Below, in pieces: positions 9,109 through 16,649 of a stretch of DNA of 64,000 nucleotides. The DNA lies in NCBI RefSeq assembly GCF_900169365.1, contig NZ_FXZH01000010.1:81218-145217 (forward strand), written 5' to 3'. Below the pieces are notes generated by a model, which saw nothing but the letters and a program-made list of their open reading frames with translations, did not search any database and had not been told where the DNA came from. A program made the translations under genes and the position numbers. The first letter of the stretch is position 1. Each line of letters opens with the position of its first letter. The stretch is from Brevibacterium sp. 239c (GTDB lineage: Bacteria; Actinomycetota; Actinomycetes; Actinomycetales; Brevibacteriaceae).

Positions 9109-9851
9109 TGTGGGGCAGACTTTCTCGCGAAGACAGAATCCTCCTGATTGGGATCCCAATCCTGGTGGTCCTAATCGTCGCCGGCTGGTTCATCTGGCAT
9201 GCGACGGCCGATCTCGACGATATCGAGGCCCGGACTCTGGCAGTCGCCAATGTGGCGACGTTGACCCGACAGCATATTGTGATCGTCGTCATCGCCACCA
9301 TCGCGGTTATGGTCACGGCGGTTCCGACAGGTGTTCTGCTCACCCGTGGAAGACTCTCCTTCTTGGCCGGTCCGGTCACCTTCATCGCGAACATGGGCCA
9401 AGCAGCCCCTGTGATCGGTGTGATCGTGCTCCTCGCCATTTGGCTGGGATTCGGCACACCCGTGGCGGTGCTGTCACTGTGGATCTACGCATTTCTGCCG
9501 GTCCTGGCCAATACTGTGGCCGGGCTGCGCGGCGTTGACCGAACGATCCTCGAAGCCGCTCGAGGGATCTCCATGTCGCCGGCCCAAGTGCTGATGCGAG
9601 TCGAACTGCCGATGGCGCTGCCGGTCATCATGGTCGGTGCCCGCACCGCGCTGGTGCTGCTCGTCGGCTCCGCCGCCTTCGCAACCTTCATCTCGGCCGG
9701 CGGCTTGGGGAACCTCATTACGACAGGAATCAACCTCTATCGCTTTCCGATCCTCGTGTCAGGAGCGATGCTCATTGCCGCACTCGCCCTGGCCGTTGAA
9801 TGGTTCGGACGACTGATGGAAGTCGTGCTGACTCCGAAAGGGATGAAATGA
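9108..9851 (+). CDS. OpuC-type ABC transporter permease, subunit 2
   Basis: 247-residue second permease of the importer. The N-terminal transmembrane helix is ILLIGIPILVVLIVAGWFIW. The EAA loop is RTILEAARGISMSPAQVLMRVELPMALPVIMVGARTAL, followed by FISAGGLGNLITTGIN as in ProW/OpuCD proteins. The start is either ATG 9108 (TGATG overlap with the ATPase stop) or GTG 9105, one codon upstream. The stop overlaps the receptor gene by 4 bp. The two different permeases should form a heterodimer. Confidence 0.9.
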   Translation: MWGRLSREDRILLIGIPILVVLIVAGWFIWHATADLDDIEARTLAVANVATLTRQHIVIVVIATIAVMVTAVPTGVLLTRGRLSFLAGPVTFIANMGQAAPVIGVIVLLAIWLGFGTPVAVLSLWIYAFLPVLANTVAGLRGVDRTILEAARGISMSPAQVLMRVELPMALPVIMVGARTALVLLVGSAAFATFISAGGLGNLITTGINLYRFPILVSGAMLIAALALAVEWFGRLMEVVLTPKGMK

Positions 9852-10807
9852 GAAAACTGACGACCGTATTCCTCGCCCTTCTCACGTGCATCACTTTGGT
9901 CAGCTGCGGCCTCGGGACTTCCGGCGGGTTCACCAAATCCGGCAGACTTGCCGGGGAAGTGTCCAAGATCGATCTGTCCGGCATGGACGTCTCGGTCGGG
10001 TCGAAGAACTACACCGAGCAGATCCTCCTGGGCAAGATCGCCATCGTCCTTCTGCAGTCCGCAGGCGCCAATGTCCACGATCTGACCAACATTCCAGGGT
10101 CGACCTCGGTGCGCCAGGCCCAGCTCGAAGGCGATGTGAACTTCAGCTTCGACTACACGGGAACAGCTTGGGTGACCTATCTGGGCAAGACCAAGCCGAT
10201 ACCGGACGAACAGCGTCAGTTCGAGGCTGTGCGAGACGCCGATGCTGAGCGCGGTCTGGTCTGGCTGCCGCCGGCGACGATGAACAACACCTACACCCTC
10301 GCAGTCAAGTCGACTGTCGCAGAGAAGTACGACCTGAAGACGCTCGATGACATCTCCAAGCTTCCCGAGGAGAAGCGCACGTACTGTGTGGACGCTGAGT
10401 TCAACGCGCGCAGCGATGGTTTCGATCCGATGCTCAAGGCGTACGACCTTCCGCCGCCGGAAGCAAGTGAGAAGTCGATCATGGACACCGGTGCAATCTA
10501 CGCGGCCACCGCAGGCGGCACGTGCACCCTCGGCGAGGTATTCACCACCGATGGGCGAATCCCGGCGCTGAACCTGGTGCCGCTGTCGGACCCGAGGGCG
10601 TTCTTCCCCAAATACAATATGGCTCCCGTCGTCAACGAAGACCTGATTGAGCAGTATCCCCAGCTCAAACAGCTGCTGAAACCGATCATCGACGACCTGG
10701 ACAATGAGCGGATGCAGGAACTCAACCGGCAGGTCGACGTCGATGGCAAAGAGTACTCCGACGTCGCCTTTGAATATCTGTCGAAGCTGGGCATCGTCAA
10801 AGAGTAG
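9848..10807 (+). CDS. OpuC-type substrate-binding lipoprotein
   Basis: 319-residue extracellular receptor of the osmolyte importer. The signal MRKLTTVFLALLTCITLVSC ends in a lipobox Cys, so it should be lipid-anchored. The mature region begins with the OpuAC-domain pattern VSVGSKNYTEQILLGKIAIVLLQSAG. It also contains FDYTGTAWVTYLGKTKPIP and LPPATMNNTYTLAVKS, the conserved substrate-pocket segments. ATG 9848 overlaps the permease stop (ATGA); an upstream in-frame ATG lies inside the permease. The likely ligand is a quaternary amine such as glycine betaine or choline, but this is a family inference. Confidence 0.9.
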   Translation: MRKLTTVFLALLTCITLVSCGLGTSGGFTKSGRLAGEVSKIDLSGMDVSVGSKNYTEQILLGKIAIVLLQSAGANVHDLTNIPGSTSVRQAQLEGDVNFSFDYTGTAWVTYLGKTKPIPDEQRQFEAVRDADAERGLVWLPPATMNNTYTLAVKSTVAEKYDLKTLDDISKLPEEKRTYCVDAEFNARSDGFDPMLKAYDLPPPEASEKSIMDTGAIYAATAGGTCTLGEVFTTDGRIPALNLVPLSDPRAFFPKYNMAPVVNEDLIEQYPQLKQLLKPIIDDLDNERMQELNRQVDVDGKEYSDVAFEYLSKLGIVKE

Positions 10808-11071
10808 TCCACCTCAGCGAGCGTTGGTGAGCTGATTCGCAGGCCGCGCCCATTCGTCGGTGCCTATGTCGGCTATGACATCTCCACCTGCCCCGGCGGA
10901 GACCTGTCCAAGCCGATGTTCTGCGAAGGCAATGACGACCAGGGCGAGAACTGCCACCCTCTTCAGGTCACGGTCTACGCACTTCCCGACTACCTCCTCG
11001 GCGACTGGAGAGAGCCGAGTTCACCGAAGTACCGGGGTGGACACGGTCTCAAGCCTCAGACCTGGTCTTAG
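10808..11071 (+). pseudogene. Chimeric remnant: AraC N-terminal piece joined to DUF1989 C-terminal piece
   Basis: An open frame without a usable start codon follows the receptor stop. Positions 10841-10884 encode RPRPFVGAYVGYDIS and match the N-terminus of the AraC gene at 15219 (RLRPFVGDYAGYDIS; 34 of 42 bases by my alignment). Positions 10883-11071 encode STCPGGDLSKPMFCEGNDD... through KPQTWS and match the DUF1989 C-terminus at 6729-6917 over 189 gapless bases. The junction lies in the shared tetramer CTCC/CTCT, so a short-homology deletion between two ancestral genes is likely. It is not expected to be translated. Confidence 0.75.
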
Positions 11072-11073
11072 CC

Positions 11074-12228
11074 TTAAGCGACCTGGTTCTCGGCAGCGTA
11101 CGGGCGCCCGCCACTGAACCAGCGGAGGAGTGCGGCACAGATGGCGAGAAACGCCACGAAGCCGCCGTACCAGCAGGCAGTGGCGAAGAGTCCGATGGCG
11201 GGGACGAGGACACCGGCGATGACGACCGGAAGTCCGAATGCCAGATAGCAGACGACGAAGACGGCGGCCATCACCTCAGCGTTGGCTTCCGGCTTCACGA
11301 CTGCCTGGATGGTTTTCAGGGCACCTGGGAAAGCGGTGCCGAACCCGGTGCCGGTGATGACGACCGCGAGGCAGTACAGCTGAGGCGAATTGAGGGAGAG
11401 CGCCACCAGGGTCAGGGTGCTGCCGACGGCGAGTGAGATCGTGCCGAAGAGGGTGACGGTGCGCGCGGATCGGTCGCGCATGAAGAATCCCGCCAGCCCA
11501 CCGGCGCCGGCGAGCATCGTGACGATCAGTCCGCTGACCAGATGGGAACTCGAATGGAACTCGGCGGTGATGATGTTGGCACCGAGGGACAGGTACAACC
11601 CTCCCGTAGCCCAGCCTGCGATGAAGGCCGGCACCGCGAACAGGAACGCCTTGCGGACTTCCCGGGGCAGTGCAGCGCGCGGCAGAAGAGATGCCCACGC
11701 GCCACTTCGACGAGCCGAGGTCTCCGGCAGGACCCAGATGATGCCGGCAAGAAGCAGATAGGTTCCTACGAGCGTCCCGAAGACCACCGTCGAACCGCCG
11801 CCATCGATGAACACAGCGAGAGTCGCTCCCGCGAACAACCCTCCGATGGCCAGTCCCGCCATCGCGGAGATGGCGTTCCAGGAGGAAGCCGAGCCGGGCT
11901 TGTGCGGCAATTCCAGATCGACGACCGTCGCTGACAATGTCGACAGCAGAACCCCGCTGGCCATTCCTTGGACGACGCGAGACAAGATCAGCGCCACTGC
12001 ACTATCGGCATGCCAGAACAGGACCATGCTGAGGGCGAGCACCACGAAGGCCGCGCAGATCACGGGTCGGCGTCCGACGTGGTCAGACAGTGCGCCGGCA
12101 GTGAGCAGAGTCGCCAGCAAGGCTACGGCGTAAGCGGCGAAGACCACCGTGATCATCACAGGGGCAAAACCGAACTCTGCCTGGATGACAGGGTAGAACG
12201 GAGACGGTGCGCTGGCACCGGCCATCAT
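11074..12228 (-). CDS. MFS transporter, N-terminus cut by an amber codon (probably inactive)
   Basis: 384-residue major facilitator of the DHA1/AraJ-like drug-efflux type, with the signature GALSDHVGRRPVI between TM2 and TM3 and about 11-12 hydrophobic segments. The frame opening at ATG 12228 starts inside TM1 (MMAGASAPSPFYPVI). In the same frame, upstream sequence back to ATG 12354 encodes a plausible natural N-terminus, interrupted only by a TAG at 12264-12262. The gene is therefore either inactivated or uses internal re-initiation with a damaged TM1. It is divergent from an ArsR gene that may be its repressor. Confidence 0.75.
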   Translation of the reverse strand: MMAGASAPSPFYPVIQAEFGFAPVMITVVFAAYAVALLATLLTAGALSDHVGRRPVICAAFVVLALSMVLFWHADSAVALILSRVVQGMASGVLLSTLSATVVDLELPHKPGSASSWNAISAMAGLAIGGLFAGATLAVFIDGGGSTVVFGTLVGTYLLLAGIIWVLPETSARRSGAWASLLPRAALPREVRKAFLFAVPAFIAGWATGGLYLSLGANIITAEFHSSSHLVSGLIVTMLAGAGGLAGFFMRDRSARTVTLFGTISLAVGSTLTLVALSLNSPQLYCLAVVITGTGFGTAFPGALKTIQAVVKPEANAEVMAAVFVVCYLAFGLPVVIAGVLVPAIGLFATACWYGGFVAFLAICAALLRWFSGGRPYAAENQVA

Positions 12229-12354
12229 CGCCGAGGTAGCGATCAGGACTAGGCGCAGACGCTAGCGCTCACGCGACCACCAGGCAGAGGTGGGTGCCGG
12301 CTGAGCTGCGGAAGCAGGAGCTTCTTCCGTAATGTTCGAAACTTTTGGAACCAT
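12229..12354 (-). other. Former N-terminal coding part of the MFS gene with in-frame TAG
   Basis: Read from ATG 12354 in the frame of the MFS gene: MVPKVSNITEEAPASAAQPA, then PTSAWWSRER, TAG, then RLRLVLIATSA leading into TM1. The stop fits a single C-to-T change from CAG (Gln). A possible -10 box TATACT (12368-12363) lies 8 nt before the ATG, as in other leaderless genes here. Confidence 0.6.
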
Positions 12355-12390
12355 TATTGGAGAGTATACGAGATGCTCAGACAGTTCAAC

Positions 12391-12396
12391 TATTAT
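12391..12396 (+). promoter_or_regulatory. Leaderless-type -10 box of the ArsR gene
   Basis: TATTAT ends 6 nt before ATG 12403, so transcription should begin at or next to the start codon. It is flanked by AGTTC and GAACT (12383-12387 and 12398-12402), a 5-bp inverted repeat around the -10 that could be the ArsR operator. Confidence 0.45.
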
Positions 12397-12402
12397 CGAA
12401 CT

Positions 12403-12714
12403 ATGGTTGCCAATGAAAAACTGCCACACCCGGATCGCGAGGACATCGAGCTGACCTCAGTACTCTTCGCTCTCAGCGACGAAGCCAGGCTGGCTCTGGT
12501 TCAGCAGCTGCGGTCGGGGCCGATGGATATGGCCGACTGCTCGGCACTGGGTCCGGGCGTGCCGAAGTCGACTCGCTCGCATCAGGTGAAGGTGCTGCGC
12601 GAGGCCGGTGTCATCATCAGTGAGCTCCATGGTCGGAATCGACGACTGACGCTGCGCCGTGAAGACATCGACGCGCGTTTTCCCGGGCTGCTGGAGTCCG
12701 TGCTGCAGGGGTGA
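12403..12714 (+). CDS. ArsR-family winged-helix regulator
   Basis: 103-residue one-domain repressor. The HTH is readable as LTSVLFALSDEARLALVQQLRSGPMDMADC, then PKSTRSHQVKVLREAGVIISELHGRNRRLTLRREDIDARFPGLL, the ArsR recognition helix and wing. There is no CxC metal site, so a non-metal ligand or redox signal is more likely. I chose ATG 12403 over the in-frame ATG 12373 because a -10 box lies 6 nt upstream of 12403 and no ribosome site is present. It is divergent from the MFS gene and 90 bp before the N-acetyltransferase gene, so both are candidate targets. Confidence 0.85.
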   Translation: MVANEKLPHPDREDIELTSVLFALSDEARLALVQQLRSGPMDMADCSALGPGVPKSTRSHQVKVLREAGVIISELHGRNRRLTLRREDIDARFPGLLESVLQG

Positions 12715-12803
12715 CGGCAGCTTTCTCGCTGCTGCTTCCACCTCGACACCGCATCCATCCGACAATCTATCCACCCCGATTCTGGATCCCAGGAGATCAA
12801 ATC

Positions 12804-13736
12804 ATGACGCAGCTCTCGCTTCTCAACCGGTACGCAGAGCGGCTCGGTCTGCGCGATTCTGCTCCAGAACTGTGCCGTCGAGCCGAGGGGACAACCACAC
12901 AGCTGATCGACCTTCTCGATGAGCTCCTGCAGGCGCACACGCAGGCGATCTGCTTCGAGAACCTCGAGGTCATTGCGAACCTTGCTCGGGGCGAGCTGAA
13001 AGCGGTTTCGCTCGATTTCGAGTCGGTGGCTGACAAGCTGCTCGATTCCAAACGTGGTGGATACTGCCACGAACACGCCACCCTCATTCGCGCGGTTCTG
13101 ACCGAACTGGGAATCTCGGCGCATCCGATCATGGCTCGGGTCCACCTCGGCGAGGGCCGGGTCGCACCTGGCGCGCTGACACATCAGGCGACGATCGTTC
13201 GGGTCGATGCTCGCAGCTTCCTCGTGGATCCTGGGTTCGGCGGCGGAACACCGGAAGTTGCACTCGAACTGTCGACGTCCGCACCGGCGCGGATGACGCC
13301 GCGTGGTGAACATCGCCTCGTGCCGGCGGAAGCGGCGCTTGATCCTGATATGCGGGCAGAGGCCGAGTGGGCTCTGCAGTCTCGGACGAGTCGCGACCAG
13401 GAGTTCCGCACCGTCTATGCCTTCGCCGATGTGCCCCGGCCGCAGGCCGATCTTGAGCTGGCGAACTGGTTCACTTCAACGAAACCGGGGACTCCTTTCA
13501 CCGGGCCGCCTGTCCTCGCACGTTCGCTGCCCGACGGCATCAAGCTGACCTTGGACGGACGCCGATTGCGACGAGTTTCCTACAGCCCGGACGGTGATCG
13601 CACCGAACACGCGATCGCAGACGCCGCAGAATTCGCCGAGGTCCTCACTGCCGAATTCGGACTTGGGGTGGACAGGGAATTCTCCGATGTGGCCTGGAAT
13701 GCAGCCATGTCCACGACGGACGACGGACTGTCCTGA
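12804..13736 (+). CDS. nat: Arylamine N-acetyltransferase
   Basis: 310-residue NAT that transfers acetyl from acetyl-CoA to arylamines or hydrazines. The catalytic triad is visible: Cys88 in RGGYCHEHA, His in APGALTHQATIVRVD, and Asp in FLVDPGFGGG. CFENLEV near residue 50 is also family-typical. ATG 12804 follows AGGAGA at good spacing; an upstream in-frame ATG overlapping arsR has none. It is somewhat longer than the usual 270-280 residues, mostly at the C-terminus. It probably shares a transcript with the ArsR gene. Confidence 0.93.
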   Translation: MTQLSLLNRYAERLGLRDSAPELCRRAEGTTTQLIDLLDELLQAHTQAICFENLEVIANLARGELKAVSLDFESVADKLLDSKRGGYCHEHATLIRAVLTELGISAHPIMARVHLGEGRVAPGALTHQATIVRVDARSFLVDPGFGGGTPEVALELSTSAPARMTPRGEHRLVPAEAALDPDMRAEAEWALQSRTSRDQEFRTVYAFADVPRPQADLELANWFTSTKPGTPFTGPPVLARSLPDGIKLTLDGRRLRRVSYSPDGDRTEHAIADAAEFAEVLTAEFGLGVDREFSDVAWNAAMSTTDDGLS

Positions 13737-13743
13737 AGCGAGA

Positions 13744-13777
13744 CTGGGCTGTGGCGCTTCGGCGAGGCGTCACCCAG
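13744..13777. terminator. UUCG-capped hairpin between nat and the SRPBCC gene
   Basis: CTGGG pairs with CCCAG, GTG with CAC and CGC with GCG around a TTCG tetraloop. CCTTTT follows on the plus strand. It overlaps the 3' end of the minus-strand SRPBCC gene and can serve both convergent genes. Confidence 0.6.
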
Positions 13778-14255
13778 CCTTTTGGGCGCCGACCTCGGCA
13801 GCCACCTCGGCGGCTGAACTCGGAGTGACGGGACGAGCCTCCGCCCCGGCCATCAGTGCCTGCAGGCCGACAGTGAGGTGGTGCCCCCAGGCTGTCGTGC
13901 ACACGGAGTGACAGGCGAGCTGAGGCCGGAGTCCGACGTGGGTGAAGTCGACCCGAGTGCCGTGACTCAGCTCGACGAATTCGAAGATGACGTCGGTGCC
14001 GACCCACTCGTCGAGTTCCAGGCGATGCTCAGAGGGGATGACCTGCCAGGACAGTCTCCTTCCCGCGAGAGACTCGCTGACTCGAGATTTCGAGTAGTGG
14101 ATTCCCGGGACCTCATAGATGAAGGACTCGGCCACGTGACGGGCAGATCCCGAGATCATGGTGTTCCACCAGATGTTCGGCTGTGCCGCGAATGAAAATG
14201 CTTCGGACGGTGTGCATGGAGCAGTGAACGTAGAAGTGAAATTGTCATTTTCCAT
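13770..14255 (-). CDS. SRPBCC (START/Bet v1-like) family protein
   Basis: 161-residue protein of the AHSA1-like SRPBCC superfamily. Visible features: an opening strand with an AFSFAAQPNIWWNTMISGSARHVAESFIYEVPGIHYSKSRVSE region, LSWQVIPSEH, then FEFVELSHGTRVDFTHVGLRP as the late strands, and a final long helix (AWGHHLTVGLQALMAGAEA). Such proteins bind small hydrophobic ligands or act as stress-linked co-chaperones. ATG 14255 follows GGAAG; a longer upstream frame lacks a ribosome site. It lies 37 bp downstream of the ArsR-SRPBCC fusion on the same strand, so the two are probably co-transcribed. Confidence 0.8.
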   Translation of the reverse strand: MENDNFTSTFTAPCTPSEAFSFAAQPNIWWNTMISGSARHVAESFIYEVPGIHYSKSRVSESLAGRRLSWQVIPSEHRLELDEWVGTDVIFEFVELSHGTRVDFTHVGLRPQLACHSVCTTAWGHHLTVGLQALMAGAEARPVTPSSAAEVAAEVGAQKAG

Positions 14256-14292
14256 TGTGCTTCCGTTTCGAATGAGAGCTGCAGCATGTCGT

Positions 14293-15078
14293 TCAAGAGG
14301 TTGTGTAGGGGAGCGCCTCGCCGCTCTCCAGGTAGGACTTGAGGCTGGCGAGAATGGCCGGCCAGCCCTGGGAGATGCCATCGAGCATGCCTTTGTCTGG
14401 CAGGTTCGTGTGGGTCACGGTGAGCTTGACGACCTCACCAGTCTGTTCGATGTCATAAGTGACGACCGACCCCTTGGTCTCCAGCGGCTGTGCGGCGGGC
14501 TGAAATGTGAAGACCAGTCTCTCCGGTGGGCGGCTCTCGAGTATTCGACCCCAGATGTCGTAGTCGCCCACGGGGTCACCGTTTTTGCGGTGGGTCCATT
14601 CGGAGCCGGCCTGCCAGTCTGAGACATTCGCGATTCCACTCCAGTAGATCGGCGTGATGTCGGCGTTGGTGAGCGCATCCCAGACATCCTCGCGGGAGGC
14701 TCGGATATAGGTCACGTAGACGTAATCGGGAAATTCGTTGGTGGTGGTCATTGCTGCCTCCTCGGCTTGTTTTTTGACGGCGTCGATGGCGTCAAAGTGC
14801 TGCTGGTCGAAATCACGGGTCCAGCGCCGCTCGATTTCGTGGATAGGAAGCGGATTGAGATAGTGGCGCCGCTCCCGTCCCTTACGGATGACGACGATCA
14901 GATTGGCATCGACGAGTTGGTCGATGTGCTGGGTCAACGACTGTCGAGCCATTGAAACTCCTTCGCAGAGGTCGCGCAGCGACTGTCCGTTCTCACGTCG
15001 AAGCTCATCGAGAAGTCGTCGTCTGGTGGGATCAGAGAGGGCCTTGAACGCCTTATCGAGATCATCTGCGTCGGTCAC
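14293..15078 (-). CDS. ArsR-type HTH fused to an SRPBCC domain
   Basis: 261-residue two-domain protein. Residues about 1-95 form an ArsR winged helix (FKALSDPTRRRLLDELRRENGQSLRDLCEGVSMARQSLTQHIDQLVDANLIVVIRKGRERRHYLN). Residues about 115-255 form an AHSA1-like SRPBCC domain (YVYVTYIRASREDVWDALTNADITPIYW, then ILESRPPERLVFTF). The SRPBCC part may sense a ligand and switch DNA binding, though this is not shown. GTG 15078 is chosen over the in-frame ATG 15114 because a perfect operator-like palindrome and a -35 box occupy 15088-15114. The gene is probably autoregulated and leaderless. Confidence 0.85.
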   Translation of the reverse strand: MTDADDLDKAFKALSDPTRRRLLDELRRENGQSLRDLCEGVSMARQSLTQHIDQLVDANLIVVIRKGRERRHYLNPLPIHEIERRWTRDFDQQHFDAIDAVKKQAEEAAMTTTNEFPDYVYVTYIRASREDVWDALTNADITPIYWSGIANVSDWQAGSEWTHRKNGDPVGDYDIWGRILESRPPERLVFTFQPAAQPLETKGSVVTYDIEQTGEVVKLTVTHTNLPDKGMLDGISQGWPAILASLKSYLESGEALPYTTS

Positions 15079-15084
15079 ATCTCT

Positions 15085-15114
15085 AATATGCAGGTAGATA
15101 CCTGCATAAGTCAA
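15085..15114 (-). promoter_or_regulatory. Promoter with operator palindrome for the ArsR-SRPBCC gene
   Basis: On the minus strand, TTGACT (15114-15109) and CATATT (15090-15085) are separated by 18 nt, and the GTG start is 6 nt further. The spacer holds the perfect inverted repeat ATGCAGGTA-GA-TACCTGCAT (15088-15107). A repressor bound here would block polymerase directly. Confidence 0.6.
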
Positions 15115-15218
15115 TAGGTGGAGGGTACCCGCTGCGTAAGTGCGGTCGGCGCGGGCCTGCGCGCTGCGAACCCTGCTGCGAACAGGGGAGTGTCAGACCG
15201 CGGGTCTACACTGCTGAC

Positions 15219-16079
15219 ATGTCCACGGAGGCCAGTGACGATCTGACCCGCAGCCCGCATCCGCGACTGCGGCCCTTCGTCGGGGACTATGCCGGCTACG
15301 ACATCTCTGGGGTACCGGCGGGAACCCATCTCGGGCTACCTTCGGGAGCACTGACGTTCATCGTCGCGATCAACCAGCCGCTGCAGCAGTATTTCCCGGA
15401 GGCGGACACGGTCGAATCATTCGACGTGCTCTTGGCTGGCCTGCACCTATGGCCGACTCTGATCGCGCACAACGGTGCCATGTCCGGCATCCAGATCAAC
15501 TTCACCCCGTTCGCACCTCGTGCCTTCTTCGCATCCCCGGCCGTCGAATTCGCCCACCATTCGGTTGAGCTCGGAGACATCGCCCGGCCTATCGCCGCCG
15601 AACTTCACGAGCGGGTGAACACCGCACCGACCTGGTCCCAGCGTTTCGATGCCATCGATGACGTTCTCCTCCGTGCAATCCGCGATGATCTCGGGCCCCG
15701 CGCCGAGGTGGTCGAATCCTGGAGGCAGATCGCGCGCAGCCACGGCGGTCTGCCGGTCTCACTCGTGGCCGATGAAGTCGGATGGAGTCGGCGGCATCTC
15801 AACGGGCAGTTCCGCGCGGAGTTCGGCATCGGCCCCAAAGAGGCGGCTCGAGTCATCCGCTTCGACCGGGCGCGGAAGATCATTTCGGCGGGAAAGTCGT
15901 CCCTCGCCGAGGTGGCAGCGGTCTGCGGCTACACCGATCAGTCACACCTCAACCGCGACTTCAGGCTGCTGACCGGCACCAGCCCGACAGGATGGCTCGA
16001 CAGCGACCCGATCGCGCGCCGTTCGGAGCCTAATGGCGCGGTGTCATTCAACGGCACTGCGAGCCAGACTTCCCGCTAG
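15219..16079 (+). CDS. AraC-family transcriptional regulator
   Basis: 286-residue regulator with a C-terminal double helix-turn-helix: LPVSLVADEVGWSRRHLNGQFRAEFGIGPKEAARVIRFDRARKI and SLAEVAAVCGYTDQSHLNRDFRLLTGTSPTGW. The N-terminal part (LRPFVGDYAGYDISGVPAGTHLGLPSGALTFIVAINQP) is a DUF6597-like sensor region typical of AraC proteins that control small enzymes. A TACACT -10 box (15207-15212) ends 6 nt before ATG 15219 and no ribosome site is seen, so the mRNA is probably leaderless. It is 77 bp before the VOC gene, its likely target. Confidence 0.88.
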   Translation: MSTEASDDLTRSPHPRLRPFVGDYAGYDISGVPAGTHLGLPSGALTFIVAINQPLQQYFPEADTVESFDVLLAGLHLWPTLIAHNGAMSGIQINFTPFAPRAFFASPAVEFAHHSVELGDIARPIAAELHERVNTAPTWSQRFDAIDDVLLRAIRDDLGPRAEVVESWRQIARSHGGLPVSLVADEVGWSRRHLNGQFRAEFGIGPKEAARVIRFDRARKIISAGKSSLAEVAAVCGYTDQSHLNRDFRLLTGTSPTGWLDSDPIARRSEPNGAVSFNGTASQTSR

Positions 16080-16156
16080 TTCCCATTTGTCCAAGACTCA
16101 AAGGTGTCCATCGTCCGATGATGGTGGGGACACCAACTACGAGGAAAGGAACTGAC

Positions 16157-16588
16157 ATGTCGAACGGCACTAACGGAGCAGGCACCAACGGAGCCAATGT
16201 CTGGCCGACATTCCGCTACCGGGATGCCAAGGCCGCGATCGCGTTCCTCAAGGACGCCTTCGGATTCGAAGTCGCCGCCGAATACACGAATGCCGACGAT
16301 CCGCAGCGCGTCGACCATGCCGAGCTGCGGTGGCCCGAAGGCGGGGGAGTCATGCTCGGCTCCGCTCGTGATGACGGAGGCGCAATGACGAAGACCGGAG
16401 TCGCCTCCGGCTCGGTCTACATCGCCACCGATCAGGTCGCGGAACTCTACCACCGAGCGATCGCAGCCGGTGCCACAGAGGTGATGGGGCTGACCGAACA
16501 GGACTACGGCTCCAAGGACTTCAGTGTTCAGGACCCCGAAGGTGTGCTGTGGAACTTCGGGACGTATCGGGGTGCGGGCGCAGACTAG
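16157..16588 (+). CDS. VOC (glyoxalase/bleomycin resistance) family protein
   Basis: 143-residue single-module VOC protein: WPTFRYRDAKAAIAFLKDAFGFEVAAEY, VDHAELRWPEGGGVMLGSARDDG, GSVYIATDQVAELYHRAIAAGATEVMG, and YGSKDFSVQDPEGVLWNFGTY, the typical beta-alpha-beta repeats. The family includes metal-dependent lyases and drug-binding proteins; the exact role is unknown. AGGAAAGGAA precedes ATG 16157, while the in-frame ATG at 16118 is unsupported. It follows the AraC regulator, a common genomic pairing. Confidence 0.88.
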   Translation: MSNGTNGAGTNGANVWPTFRYRDAKAAIAFLKDAFGFEVAAEYTNADDPQRVDHAELRWPEGGGVMLGSARDDGGAMTKTGVASGSVYIATDQVAELYHRAIAAGATEVMGLTEQDYGSKDFSVQDPEGVLWNFGTYRGAGAD

Positions 16589-16617
16589 GAACGGCCGCCT
16601 CGGCAGAGTAGAGGGAC

Positions 16618-16634
16618 TGCCCCGGTCTGGGGCA
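16618..16634. terminator. Short hairpin between VOC and AraC genes
   Basis: TGCCCC-ggtct-GGGGCA forms a 6-bp GC stem between two convergent genes. No U-run follows. Confidence 0.4.
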
Positions 16635-16649
16635 CATCGACATTCTGGG

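Noticed and set aside
7756..9159. 467-codon frame antisense to the OpuC-type ATPase
   Set aside because: Shadow frame of a conserved gene with Walker motifs on the other strand.
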